Assembly (NCBI GenBank): GCA_036936605.1
Contig: JAUPFV010000004.1
Coordinates: 296,836,009 to 296,900,008, forward strand
Reading direction: 5' to 3'
DNA length: 64,000 nt
From: Limnanthes douglasii subsp. nivea
Taxonomy: Eukaryota > Streptophyta > Magnoliopsida > Brassicales > Limnanthaceae
Under the pieces are notes generated by a model. That model was not told where the DNA came from and made no database searches. It was given only the letters and a program-made list of their open reading frames with translations. Every line of letters starts with the position of its first letter. Position 1 is the stretch's first letter. Position numbers and translations under genes: made by a program. Shown piece by piece: positions 1 to 10,894 of this stretch.

Positions 1-598
1 AGTATGATCTTGGTCCTTCAGATTCACCTGTATCTGGTTGTATCTAGAGAAAACATCCATGAAGGAGACAATAACTTGTTTCCAGACGTTGAGTCCACCA
101 ACTGATCTATCCGGTGGACTGGATAAATATTTTTTGGGCAAGCTCTGTTAAGGTTAGTAAAATCAATACACATACGCCATTTCCCGTTCTTTTTTTTTAC
201 TAACACCGGATTGGCAGTCCATAAAGGATATTGGGATTCCTTTATGTGTCCCATCTTTGTAAGTCAGTCACTTGTTGAACTATTACATCAGCCTTATCCT
301 TAGAGAAAACTCTTCTTTTATGTACAACAGGTGCAACATCACTTCAGATTAACAACTTGTGTAAGATAACGCTTGCACGTACTCTGGTTACATCACTATT
401 TCACAAGCAAAAACATGATGATTGTTTAATAAAAATGACAACAATTTCTTTTTTTAATTCTGGCGCCATCTTGGAACCAATCTTTATACTTCTACCATCT
501 GCAGGGGAGTGGGCTTCAATCTCTTCAACTAGTATTAAAACAGTGGGAGCCTCTCTGGGATCATCAATCTCACCCTCTCCCTCAAAAGGCTCCAGTAA
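1..598 (-). pseudogene. Linker and N-terminal reverse transcriptase, gypsy copy A
   Basis: Downstream of the protease stop, the minus strand encodes a degenerate linker and then a recognisable gypsy RT N-terminus at 254-24, with YPLWTANPVLVKKKNGKWR and MCIDFTNLNRACPK. These match copy C almost residue for residue. Stops and frameshifts occur between 255 and 598, and the RT catalytic core lies beyond the window. Confidence 0.85.
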
Positions 599-601
599 CT
601 G

Positions 602-1057
602 CTAATCTTCATTAATCCGAATTGCTCCCAACGTTTTAGGAGCGAGTGCAGTTGCATAGCACTCGCTATCTTTAGACTGCTTCGGACAATAGCATGTAGG
701 GTAATCCTCTACAACAAACAACACCCTCACCAACTTTTTAAAAGGCCCGTTTCCCAACAATACATCTTCCTCAAACTCCCCAATTACATCCGCAGAGCTC
801 CCTGTGAAGCCCACAATGGTTCTGTTTGAGTGTTGAATAACGATCAGATTCTTCATCTGCTTGTAAGAGCTTAGGAAAAGGATTTTTGTCGAAATTCTTG
901 TGTCTATTAAAATTCGGCGAATATCATTTTTCCTAATGGATGCTCCTATCACCATAACATCTTCATGAGGCCCAACAATATTTCTCAAATCATCCTCATA
1001 AAAAACTTTGAAAATAAAAGGGGTTTGGTACTGATGAGAGGATATTCCCCCCTCCAA
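602..1057 (-). pseudogene. Retroviral-type aspartic protease region, gypsy copy A
   Basis: This segment aligns with the copy C protease. The active-site triplet is altered: where copy C reads LVDTGSSANI, this copy reads LIDTRISTKI, so the catalytic DTG is now DTR. The reading frame ends in a TAG stop at 604-602 followed by CAGTTA, after which the pol frame continues towards RT. Copy C has a TAG followed by CAG at exactly the same place (see findings). The broken DTG motif makes this protease inactive. Confidence 0.8.
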
Positions 1058-1059
1058 CT

Positions 1060-2775
1060 AAGTGGCCAGACTATGAACAAGCCTCTTTCTTGATGAATGA
1101 GTGGGTGTTGTCACAGTATCCCCTCCGAAAATGGTGAGTGACTCAAAGAAAATAATGAGTCCGGACACCGTCTTAGTTTGTTCTGTTATGATCCCTACTT
1201 TATTCCGGGTTGGATCAGGATCCAAGTATTCCGAATCGACCTTAAATCTTTCAAGGATCACCATTGCCCCTTCTGGAGCAGATGTTCTCACATTATTTGT
1301 AGGGCCTGTCCGAGGAGCATTGTCAGGCCTATTTCCACTTCTTCTTTTGATATAAGCTCCCAGTTTGCCCCTTTCAATAAGATTTTGTACTTCCTGCTTC
1401 AAAGCTATGCAATCTTGAGTGTTATGGCCTATATCATTATGATAATGACAGAAACAGGTATTTCGACTCTCTTGGGAGACTGCAGTGCTGCTGGTTTTCG
1501 GAAATGGAATTCATCCTTGGTCTTGTCATAAATTGTGGCCATATTTTATTTCAACTCTGAAAACCACTCTGGGTGAACCCAAGGACCTCTTTTACCTTTT
1601 GACTATTGGCTTTGAGATTGATTCTGGTTGGACTGAGTTTGTTTAGGCTGGTTGGACCCTTGTCCGGATTCCTTAGATTTAAATCCGGACTAGTTAGTTG
1701 TCGTGGTGGACCTCACTTGACGGTGTACCTTGGTTTTCTTGGTTTCTTCCACATTAATTTATTTTCCCACTCGATTCAAAAGGCCACCCCAGGTCATGGC
1801 TTTCTTCCTGGTCACTGAATCGCCCAGGTTCCCATGGTTCAACCCTTTCCTTAAAAAATTAATTGCCACCTGTTCGAAGCAATCTGCTAACCCGTTCTTT
1901 GTATTCACGAAATGACTTATATAGTCCTTCAAGGACTTGTTTGGCTCTTAGGCACAATGGATAATAGTATCTCCATTGCCGTTCACCTCTTTACTTCTAA
2001 CAAATTGCCTCCGGAAGGCAACCCATAATGTATCAAAATTTATGATACACCCTTGGGGTAAGCTGTTGTACCACTTCCCGTAAAAGTTTGGGAGAAGGCT
2101 TTGCACAAAAGTTTGTCATATTCATCAAAGTTCATCATGAATTTCTTGAATTTCTCCAAGTGGTTTGTCCAGATTCTTACTTCCATCATACTTCTCAATT
2201 TTGGAGCTGTCAAACCTTTTAGGTAGGTTTCCGGACAGTATTTTGGAAGACAAAGGTGATTGTCTCCAATTCTTATTACAACTGAAGAATGTGTCTTCAT
2301 TAGGCGTTGCAAAAATACCTGGTTTGGTCTGAAAATCAAAAGGATCTATCAGCAACTGATCAGCATGCATGTGGCTGTGAGATGACCATTTGCCCAAATG
2401 CCTTTTAAGACTCCCATGCGTATCCCTCTTTTTTTAATATTTTTAACTAGTTTCATTTTATTTATGGACCTCCCTTCATCACTTCTTGAAGATAAAGACT
2501 CCTCAAGCTCAGCCTCGTTCGAAGAGCTACTATAGGACTCAGAATCAGAAATTTCAATTGGCTTAGACCGGTGAGTCTTCTTAGAACTAATATGGGTCTT
2601 TTTCTAACTCATATGAGTCTTTTCTGATGGATAATTCTCCCTAGGGTTGTCAATATGGCCCTTAGAGCCTCTATTTATGCTCTCAACTTGTCTCACTCTT
2701 CGATGATGTATTCCTTGTTTCCCCCAACTGTCTCCACCACAGGTGGTGGAGTTCCCTACTCGTTCGGATCCATCT
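1060..2775 (-). pseudogene. Decayed gag of gypsy copy A
   Basis: Minus-strand segments match the copy C gag in order: an N-terminus starting MDPNE at about 2772 followed by an in-frame stop, a Ser/Lys-rich region, the phrase KYDGS, the retrotransposon gag core around 2040-2400, and a C-terminal segment (1058-1402) with QEVQNLIERGKLGAY next to the zinc-knuckle position. Stops and frame changes between these pieces mean that no single Gag can be made. The tyrosine codon in EYLDPDP is intact here, whereas copy C has a stop at that position. Confidence 0.8.
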
Positions 2776-2828
2776 GAACTAGTCTTTTCATTTGGTTTTG
2801 AATGCAAGATTCAGGCACCTTCGTGCTA

Positions 2829-2843
2829 CCATTGTGGTCGCCA
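2829..2843 (-). other. Primer-binding site of gypsy copy A
   Basis: Minus-strand TGGCGACCACAATGG lies three bases inside the LTR end, where reverse transcription would be primed. Copy C has TGGCGACCACAGTGGGAG at the matching place. A primer tRNA ending ...GTCGCCA is implied. tRNA-Arg, used by related Tat/Ogre elements, is my best guess but was not checked. Confidence 0.65.
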
Positions 2844-2846
2844 ATT

Positions 2847-3215
2847 TGGTTTGGTTTATTTTGAGCTAGGGTAGTTTAGTAAAGTTCTTTGTGAAGTTTT
2901 AAAGTATTAAGTGTTTTGTGTAAAGAGTAGTGAGATAATTGAGCAGGTTGGTTGTATTAAATGTTTATTATCCTCATTAATGAGAGTGATTGGGGTATTT
3001 ATACTCTTAATTAGTGACACATGAGCTTACGGGTTAAGTTATGAAACCGAGTCAAGTTTAAAGACCCGTTAGTCTTTTAAGTAGATTAGAATATAGCATA
3101 GTCAAAAGGTGTTTTTACTTTTGTCATATTCGGATTATTTAGTGGCATTTCATTGTCCAAATTACCCTTGTCTCGATTATACAGTGGGCGGTGTCTGAAG
3201 ATTTCAAACTCATCA
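2847..3215 (-). repeat. 5' LTR of gypsy copy A
   Basis: The minus-strand sequence begins TGATGAGTTTGAA at 3215, as does the LTR of copy C at 59350, and ends in CCA at 2847 just before the primer-binding site. Length is about 369 bp, against 408 bp for copy C and 525 bp for the solo LTR at 5317. Shared blocks include a stretch near 3000 (plus strand) that matches the ggtataaatac promoter-like sequence of the other LTRs. Adjacent plus-strand bases after 3215 are TAATC, one possible half of a target duplication. Confidence 0.8.
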
Positions 3216-3889
3216 TAATCTACTTAGTTATTTGAGTTATATTATTGGATTTTGGTTTTGTTTAGGATATGATTTTATGCGGTTTCCAAATTTTCTCTTG
3301 TTTGTCAATTGGATTTGTGCTGGAAATTTTGATGTGTTTTTCGTCTGAATAGATACAGTTTTTGATTTTCGGATATGTTGTGTGCAACCCCAATCAAACG
3401 GTCTGATCAAAAGGTAAACAATGTTCGTTTTTACTAAATTTCAGAGAGCATGTTTGGGACATCTAATCCTTCAATCCGAACGGTTGGATTATGTTTTGGT
3501 GCTAGAGTTTGGGAGAAATTGATACTAGAACCGTGTAACAGTTTTATTGGTAAAACCGTGAATTCAATTTGATTTTGAATTTGATTTTGGTTCTGATTTT
3601 GATTTTAATTGGAAATTGGAAATTGGAAATTGTATTTATTTTGATATTTGATTGGATTTAGTTTGGTATTTGGATTTGGTTTTATATTTGGATTTGATTG
3701 AGTATTCGATCTGATTTTGTTGGACCACTGAGATTTTGAATATGGACTTGAGGTTTGATTTGAATTTGATTTGATTTTTCCAATTTGGATTTGGTATCTC
3801 TTTTGTTTGATTTTGTTCGATTAGAGATTGTGGAAGTAATTGCGAATTATGATATGAAAATATGATTTTTTTAACAGTCTACTAGTAAC
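3216..3889. other. Non-coding spacer with GATTTG-rich low-complexity tract
   Basis: Between gypsy copy A and the copia remnant there is no gene. From about 3560 to 3830 the plus strand is a run of imperfect GATTTG, GATTTTG and GGAAATT units, including three tandem GGAAATT copies near 3611-3632. It may be a degenerate minisatellite. No copia 5' LTR or gag was found in this stretch, so the 5' end of the copia element is missing. Confidence 0.5.
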
Positions 3890-3913
3890 ATTCTGAATAA
3901 GAAGAGCTTTGTT

Positions 3914-5311
3914 ATGTCTACACCTGCATACTATTCAGGGATGTCTTCGTCTTCCACTTCAGGTGTTGATTCATCATTGTGGATTTTAGATTCGGGTGCG
4001 TCTTATCATATGTCACCTCATATGCTAAACTTTGTTTTGTTGTCTCATGTTTCACCCATATCTGTTTTGTCTGCTAGTGCTACACCAATGGCAGTATAAA
4101 GTATTGGCTCTATTTTTACCCCTCATACATCGATATCCAATGTTTACTACGTTCCCACCCTTGCTTTGAATCTTGTTTCGGTTGGCCAATTGTGTAAATC
4201 TGGTTATTGTGTCTTGTTTTTTTATTCTGTTTGTGTTATGCAAAATCAACATACTCATAAAGTGATTGAGACAAGTCTTAAAATAGGGGAACTCTATGTT
4301 TTAGAGACACTCGAAGTAACAGATGTGGATGTTTATGGTTTTGATAGTGGAAAACATACTTGACTGATATTGATGCCTCTAGTGTTGATTTATCTTTGTT
4401 TCATTTGAATTATTCATTGTCTAAGTTTTATCTTTATCATCCTCGTCTTGGACATGTATCTGCATCGCGTTTAATTTTTTTAGTCTTTACAGGTGCTTTA
4501 GGTAAGCTAAACACTTGTAATATCTCGGTGGTTGTAAACTTGTAAAATTTTCAGCGCTACCGTTTAATGAAAGTGTCACATCTTCTATTACTCTGTTTGA
4601 TATTGTTTATTATGATATATGGGGTTCATCTTCTTCCTCCACAAAGGGTGGTTCATCCTACTATGTTTCTTTCATCATTGATTATACTCGATATACTTGG
4701 GCTTACCTTATGAATCAGAGATCAGATTCCCTTGGAATTTATAGAGAATTTTGGGCACTTGTTAAGACTCAACATTCTGTTGTAATAAAATACTTCAGGC
4801 ATGATTTAGGGGTGAATATGAATCTAATGATTTTACTCAGTTACTTACATATGATGGTACCTTACATCAGTCTTCTTACACTGACACCCCTCAGTAGAAT
4901 GGTGTTGTAAAAAGAAGACATCATCACCTTATTGAGAATGCTCGTTCTTTACTTTTATTTGTTGAGGTTCCTACTATGTTTTGGGGAGAAGCAATTCATA
5001 CTGTTGTATATGTGATTAATCGAATTCCCATTGCTCATAATTTAGGGATGTCTCCCTTTCAGAAGTTACACGAACAACTTCCAGATTATTCTTTCTTACA
5101 AGTGTTTGGATGCAAATATTTCGTCCTTCGTCCTCATTTAGACTGCAAAACATTAGGCTCTAAATCCACAATATGTGTTTTCTTGGGTTATGGCGTTAGA
5201 CATAAAGGTTATCGTTGTTTTGATCCCACTAGTCAGAAACTTTATGTCTCTCGCCATGTTACATTTCTTGAGCATATCCCATTTTATTCAATTCTAGTAA
5301 AATCACATGTT
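3914..5311 (+). pseudogene. Copia protease, pre-integrase and integrase remnant
   Basis: Around 3914-4096 is the aspartic protease with LDSGASYHM. The frame then breaks at a TAA (4097) but continues with VYYVPTLALNLVSVGQLC. The GAG-pre-integrase signature HPRLGHVS lies near 4437-4460. Integrase core text (FIIDYTRYTW) is near 4670-4700, and the integrase C-terminal part with INRIPIAHNLGMSPFQKL, FGCKYFVLRPH and VFLGYGVRHKGYRCFDP is at 4976-5311. Several in-frame stops and frameshifts are visible, so the protein is dead. Confidence 0.85.
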
Positions 5312-5316
5312 ATAAC

Positions 5317-5841
5317 TGATGAGTCCGGATTCTGTCACCATGCCTTATAGGAACCGGACAGGGTTAATTCGGACAATGTCCATTTCACCGGACAGGGGCA
5401 GTTTGGACAACTTTCATTCAACGATGAGTCCGGATTCTGTCACTACGCCTTATAGGAACCGGACAGGGTTAATTCGGAAAATGTCCATTTCACCGGACAG
5501 GGGCAGTTTGGACAACTTTCATTCACTGAACTATCCGAACAAAATTAAAGTACTTAAAACTTAATCACTTTTTGACTAAGTTGACTACCTACTTACTTAA
5601 AACTGATGGGTCCTTAAACTTGACCCGAATCCATTAAACACAACCTGAAAGCCCATATGGCCCAAAGATAAGGGTATAAATACCCAACCACCTACATTAA
5701 ATGAGGGTAATGAAAATTAAATACAACCAGGCAGCTCAACTCTCCCTCTACATTCTACCCAAACATTAAATACTCACAAAATTCCACAAAACTCTAGACA
5801 AAAGTTACAAACTTACCCTCAAACAAAAATAAACCACATCA
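5317..5841 (+). repeat. Solo LTR of the gypsy copy A/C family inserted in copia
   Basis: The 525-bp sequence begins TGATGAGTCCGG and ends CATCA. It is flanked on both sides by the perfect 5-bp repeat ATAAC (5312-5316 and 5842-5846). Its central and right parts match the LTR of copy C at 59350-59757, including the shared block agggtataaatacccaacc (TATA-like, about 5670) and the following leader. No internal gypsy sequence accompanies it, so it is a solo LTR left by recombination between two LTRs. It lies in the same direction as its copia host. Confidence 0.92.
5318..5525 (+). repeat. 105-bp tandem duplication in the solo LTR
   Basis: Two adjacent copies start GATGAGTCCGGATTCTGTCA at 5318 and at 5423. 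Each contains two CCGGACAG words, and they differ at only a few positions (CACCATGCC against CACTACGCC, GGACAATG against GGAAAATG). The duplication lies at the 5' (U3-like) end of the LTR and explains why this LTR is about 100 bp longer than those of copies A and C. Confidence 0.88.
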
Positions 5842-5846
5842 ATAAC

Positions 5847-7560
5847 AACTACCAAACTTCAGACTATTGATCATTTTGAAAATAATAGCGACATACCCAT
5901 TGATATTGATGTGTCAGCTCATGAGACAGTGACTACAACTGATACTACTTCAGCTCCATCAAGGCCTGATTCATCTTCTTCTTTTAGTGAACCACCAAAT
6001 CCATCCCTCAGAAGATCTAATCGTATAAGTAAGTCTACCAAACTTCCAGATTTTACGTATTATTCTTACTCATCTTCTTTTGCCTCTTTGACAGCAAACA
6101 TACATAATTTATATGAACATCAGTCGTTTAAAGAATCTATTTTTGATCCTCGTTGGAAAAATGAAATATACGAAGAGATTGCCGCTCTTTATCAGACTCA
6201 TACATGGGGTATAGTTAAACCTTAATCCGATAAGCATATAATCGGCTCTCGATGAGTTTTTAAAATTAAAACAAAGTCTGATGGGTTTGTTGAAATATAT
6301 AAGGCTCGTCTTGTAGCAAAAGGGTATCCATAGAAGTATGGTATGGATTATGATGAGACATTAACTCCATGGCAAAAATGATGACAATTAGTACTCTTAT
6401 TGCGGTTGCATATGTTCATTGGTAGAAGATCTTCCAACTAGATATCAAAAATGAATTTTTGAATGGTGATCTTCATGAAAAGGTTTACATGACTCCTCAT
6501 TCGGGTGTTGTTCACCAACCAGATGAAGTTTGTCAACTTAGATAGCTTTTATGGTCTCAAACAAGCTCATCGTGCTTGGTTTGAAAAAATCTTTATGGTT
6601 ATCACCTCACTTGGTTTTCTTGCTAGTTTCACGATTCAGCCTTGTTTATCAGATGTACGAGTGCAAGACGGATTATTTTATCCATATATATATATATATA
6701 TAGATGATATGATTATTACAGGTGATGATATTGATGTTATTGAGACATTAAAATGTGATTTGGCTCAGCGCTTTGCGATGAAGGACTTGGGACTATTGTG
6801 ATATTTCTTAGGTATTGAGGTGACTCACTATATCTGATTTATTCGAGCGAGCGCGGTTTTCTGATAATAGGATGGTATATACCCCTTTTGAAACCAATGC
6901 TCGGTATTCTCTGACTGATGGTGTTCCTTTGTCATATCCGAATCTATATCGAACTCTCGTAAGCAGCTTGGTCTATCTTACAGTTACTCGACCAGATATA
7001 GCCTATGTTGTTCATTTGGTTAGTCAATTTATTACTTCTCCTACATTCGTCCATTGGGGAGCACTTCTTCGAATATTCAGATATATTCTTTGCACTCAGT
7101 TCCAGAGCTTTTGTTTCATTCGACCTCTTCACTTGAACTGCGTGCCTATAACGATGCTGATGGGGATAGTGATCCTCATAACCGAAAATCTACTACTGGC
7201 TTCTATATTTTATTTGGAAATTCATTAATATCATGGAAAAGCAAGAAACAAAATTTTGTCTCTAGGTCATCTACTGAAGCTAAGTATCGTGTTATGGTCG
7301 TGACCGTATGTGAAATTGTTTGGTTACGATGGCTTCTAGCAAATATGGAGGTTAATGTTACTAAACCCACTTCTTTACACTGTGATGACAAAAGCGCAAT
7401 GCAAATAGCAAAGAATTCTTTTTTTTTACGAGAGGACGAAGACCATTTAAATAGATTGTCAGTTTACTCGGCATCATCTTCAGATCGGCACCATCTCGCT
7501 TCCATATGTTCCATCAACTTTGGAGGTTGCTGATATTTTCACGAAAGCTCAGTCAACAAC
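5847..7560 (+). pseudogene. Copia reverse transcriptase and RNase H remnant
   Basis: After the solo LTR, 5911-6225 carries the pre-RT region (RRSNRISKSTKLPDFTYY, then WKNEIYEEIAAL). RT follows with GLKQAHRAWFEK and the catalytic block at about 6680-6720, where the usual YVDD has become YIYIYIDDM through expansion of a TA microsatellite. RNase H at 7140-7440 has the normal DADGDSDPHNRKSTTGF, SWKSKKQNFVSRSSTEAKYR and HCDDKSAMQIAKN blocks. Stops and frameshifts (for example at 6225 and 6799) separate the pieces. Confidence 0.85.
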
Positions 7561-7628
7561 ACGGTTTTGTTATCTTTCTGGAAAACTCTTAGTACTTATT
7601 ACTGTTGCATTGTGAGTTTGAGAGAGGG

Positions 7629-7785
7629 TGTTAAGAATATAATGCTTAAGTCTGTTAGCTCATATGTTTTATCTATAAATAAGAGCCTATACACTATGTA
7701 ATAGATACACTTTCTAAGTAATACAAAAACCCTAGCTGCTTTCAAGTGACTCATTCTTCTAATCTCTTTTGTTCTCTATTTAACA
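7629..7785 (+). repeat. 3' LTR of the copia element with preceding purine tract
   Basis: The purine tract AGAGAGGG (7621-7628) is followed directly by TGTTAAGAATATA, and a short LTR ends ...TATTTAACA at 7785. The ends form the inverted repeat TGTTAA/TTAACA. It contains a TATA-like TCTATAAATAAG near 7670. At 157 bp it is short but within the copia range. The 5' LTR is not in the window. Confidence 0.75.
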
Positions 7786-8735
7786 ATATTTTCATTTAAC
7801 CATGGTTTCACATTTCATACTTATTACAAAAAATCAGATTTAACACTGGATTTGTGCTTCACCATTGCAAAATGAATGTTATGTATTTACGTAAACTTGT
7901 AATTTGAGATTAGATCTTTATATATACGATGATGCTCAATAGATTATGTTATGGTTTTTGATTTGACATACTCATCATGTTATTTCCTTCAGCTAAACAT
8001 GAAACAAAAAATTGTATATATTGTTATAAGAAAAAATGTATCCAAAATATAAACCGAATTCAAGCTCTTATTATTATAATTTGGGTTACTTAATAGCCTG
8101 GTTTCAAAGTTCACCACTTTTTACTTAGATAATCCAACAGAATAGCAAACAACATAAATTATAAAATGCCAAACTTGTGGGTTTTCAGATATAAAATTCA
8201 AAATGGATGCAACTAAGAAGAGGTTTGGTCATTCCCATTATCTTCTTCGACTACCACAATTGTTGGGTTCAATATTTTGATTATAGTTTTATTTTTGATA
8301 GGCCCTATTTGCTTCAAGATATATCATTATGTTGGTTTGAGACCTCATATTTCGAGATTCAGTCAACTGTCCAAAAGTCTGTAACAAACAAATAGATTGA
8401 AAACCAGTAGGAACAATAGTAGAATAAGGTTGCTTGACCATGGTAACTGTCCAAAAGTCTGTAACCAAAAAGTCTGCACTTGAAAAGAACTATCGTAACT
8501 TTTATGTCAATTACTTTGGACTGGGCCTGACCTAAGATCATTAATTCTAAGGTTGCTTGACCATGGTAACTGTGCCCCTGTACGAGGGTGGCCTTGAGAT
8601 TCTTGGCCTTAAAATTTAGAATCAAATGGACACCCTTAAACACTTTTGGTTCAGTTTGAGTAACAACACCTCCTCAATATAGTGTGATGGAATTAAAGAT
8701 ACATGTCTTAGGACTCTTCTTTCTAACTCCAACAA
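7786..8735. other. Intergenic sequence with a short dispersed direct repeat
   Basis: No gene is supported here. The 25-base block aaggttgcttgaccatggta...(8426-8450) recurs at 8549-8573. The phrase ctgtccaaaagtctgtaac occurs twice (about 8367-8385 and 8447-8465). These look like small local duplications. Open frames in this stretch have no recognisable protein features. Confidence 0.5.
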
Positions 8736-9600
8736 TAGTTGTGGGGATGGAAGAAAATGATCAAACATCAATTTATTGTCTGCAAGATTTATAAAGCTGC
8801 CATCAGAGATGAACATACCACTTCACTCTGGTATGATCCTTGGATTTTCAATAAGTCATGTTTAGACCGTGACAGTTCAAGTATCATTAGTCGTGCTTGT
8901 ATGCATAACAACATCACTATTTCAGACATCATCAACAAGGGCTCATGAAATTGGCCCAAGTAACGTCGGGCAGTTAGGAGAGCTCACAAGATCCACTTAC
9001 ATGATATCGGTAACGCTATTAGCCTCCTTACCCCACCGTATGGCGAGGAGGATTCCAAACTGTGGATACCTAACAAAAATGACTATTCGTTTACAATCAG
9101 TAGCACTTACCACTACATTAGACCTCCTGGGCCGACTGTCTCATACGATAACATGGTCTAGAATAAATATAAAATTCTCAAACACTCATTTATAGTCTGG
9201 TTGACCATTCATGGTAAGCTCACCACGCATGACAAGCTCATAGCTTGAGATTGCAACACCTCTTCAGATTGTGTCCTCTGTAAGCTATCCATGGAGTCCA
9301 CTAACCATTTGCTGGTAGACTACCTCTACTCGTATCTTGTCTGGGATGTTGTGCTAGGAATCTTAGGATACCTCTTGTCCCATAACTGACATTGTTGGCC
9401 AGTGTTGGCTACCATGAACCCCGGCCCCTTCGGGTCTTAGACATTTTTGACTTGCCTGTTTTTGTGTTATAGTCTACCACATCTAGCTTGAGAGAAATAC
9501 CCACATCCTCTTTGATAAACCATCACTTGCTTATTTCCATCATCTATCTGGTTATATCAGACCTTCGACCCATATTCCATGGATCGAAAGTCTCTTAGTC
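8736..9600 (+). pseudogene. LINE ORF2 C-terminal fragment (zf-RVT region)
   Basis: The plus-strand translation reads like the C-terminal part of a plant L1 ORF2: WGWKKMIKHQFIVCKIYKAA, TTSLWYDPWIF, ITISDIINKGS, then in shifted frames WIPNKNDYSFTISSTYHYI and HSFIVWLTIHGKLTTHDKL, the last being the usual reverse-transcriptase zinc-binding segment. Frame changes near 8948 and several stops show decay. Reverse transcriptase and a poly-A end are not visible, so both limits are approximate. It differs from the LINE family at 12324 and 26235. Confidence 0.7.
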
Positions 9601-10894
9601 ATAATTGATGATTATTATTACTAATTTAAGTTTTATTTTGCTTCCTATTTGCATGCTATGATTGTTTTGTCCATTATTAACAGACTACAACCAGATGATT
9701 ACTATTTTTTAGTTTTCACATATTCAATGTAAGTTTTATTTTGCGTTTGAAAAGTTAAAAAACACCAGAAACCAAACTTCGCTTTGAAACCCTCAAATAT
9801 ATTCCGTTTATACATACAAAACTTATAAAACACTAATTTATTTTAATTTAATTTTTAATAAAAAATTAATTTTAGAAAAAACATCAGTCTTAGAGTAGTG
9901 TACTTATTAATTTATATACAAGAACCACTTGTCCGAAATCGTAAAAGTAATATGATTCATGTTGGCGGATATATTCAAAAGGAATAAATATTATAATGTA
10001 TAATTAGTGGGATCTATGAAGAAATATCCAATCCGGGTCAAAAAGGCTAAAAACAGAATCATTATGTTCTTTTGTAATCTTTAAAGGTCCCGATTTTTAC
10101 TGGTTCGAGCTTCTTCAGAAATTTGTGGTTATGGTGCATTTTCTCTAACCATTTCAATTGCTAAACTTTTGGTACATTAAAAAAATTAAAAAAAAATAGT
10201 TTTCTATATGATTAAAAATAAAAATAAAAAGCGATTTTCTTCGTTAAATTTATTATTCTATTTTTTTTATTTTATTTTTAAAATATTTTTAATTTTTAAT
10301 TTAATTTCAAATTTATATTTTTACACCATTTTTATTTATTTATCTATATTTCTGACAAACATGTAACTTCTTTCTTTGAAATTCAGCATATATTCTAAAA
10401 CTTTAAAATTAAATCCAAAACATTCAAATTACTTCAAAAAAACCAATCACTCAACTTTTCGATTTTTTTAATTTACATTCGATATTTTAATACAAATAAA
10501 ATCAAAGGCTCATTCATAACTTTCCCATAATTTTATATATACCTTACTCGTAGAACTTCAAACTTCTGGTATTATTTGTTACAAATGAAATAAAAAAATT
10601 AGTTCTTGTCAAATTATATTTACTCATTCCTCTTGACAACTAGATTTTAAATTGATGTTATTTTATAATTTGAAATTAAAAATGTATTTTTTTTTACAAA
10701 AAATCTGATAAAATTAGAATAAACAAGAAAGATAGGACTCATATTTATAGAAGGATAATAGAAATAATAATTAAATGGTGAATTTTACCAAATATGGAAA
10801 AGGTAAAAAAAATATGTAAGAGATATATATTCCCTTAAAACTATTTTTATATTAAATTATATTTTAGATTTTACTAATATTATATTTTAGCTTC
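9601..10894. other. AT-rich intergenic DNA
   Basis: Homopolymer-rich AT sequence without open frames of interest, RNA-gene features or clear repeats. I see nothing to annotate. Confidence 0.6.

Larger units (their letters stand above)
1..3215 (-). mobile_element. Ty3/gypsy (Tat-like) LTR retrotransposon, copy A, 5' part
   Basis: Read on the minus strand, the order is LTR (3215-2847), primer-binding site, gag, protease, then the start of reverse transcriptase, which runs off the left edge. The same family lies on the plus strand at 59350-64000 (copy C), and aligning the two by eye fixes the domain order. Copy A is decayed: gag is split by stops and frameshifts, and only short open segments remain. 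The Tat assignment comes from copy C, which has a second RNase H domain after the usual one. No 3' LTR is visible here, so the element's left limit and its target duplication cannot be checked. Confidence 0.9.
3890..7785 (+). mobile_element. Decayed Ty1/copia retrotransposon, 5' truncated, with nested solo LTR
   Basis: Plus-strand domains follow copia order: protease (WILDSGASYHMS), pre-integrase (HPRLGHVSASR), integrase, then RT and RNase H, ending with a purine tract and a 157-bp 3' LTR. Many stops and frameshifts disrupt it. A solo gypsy LTR (5317-5841) sits in the region between integrase and RT. Removing that LTR and one copy of its 5-bp target duplication rejoins the copia sequence. The 5' LTR, primer-binding site and gag are absent, so the left limit is approximate. 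Confidence 0.88.
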
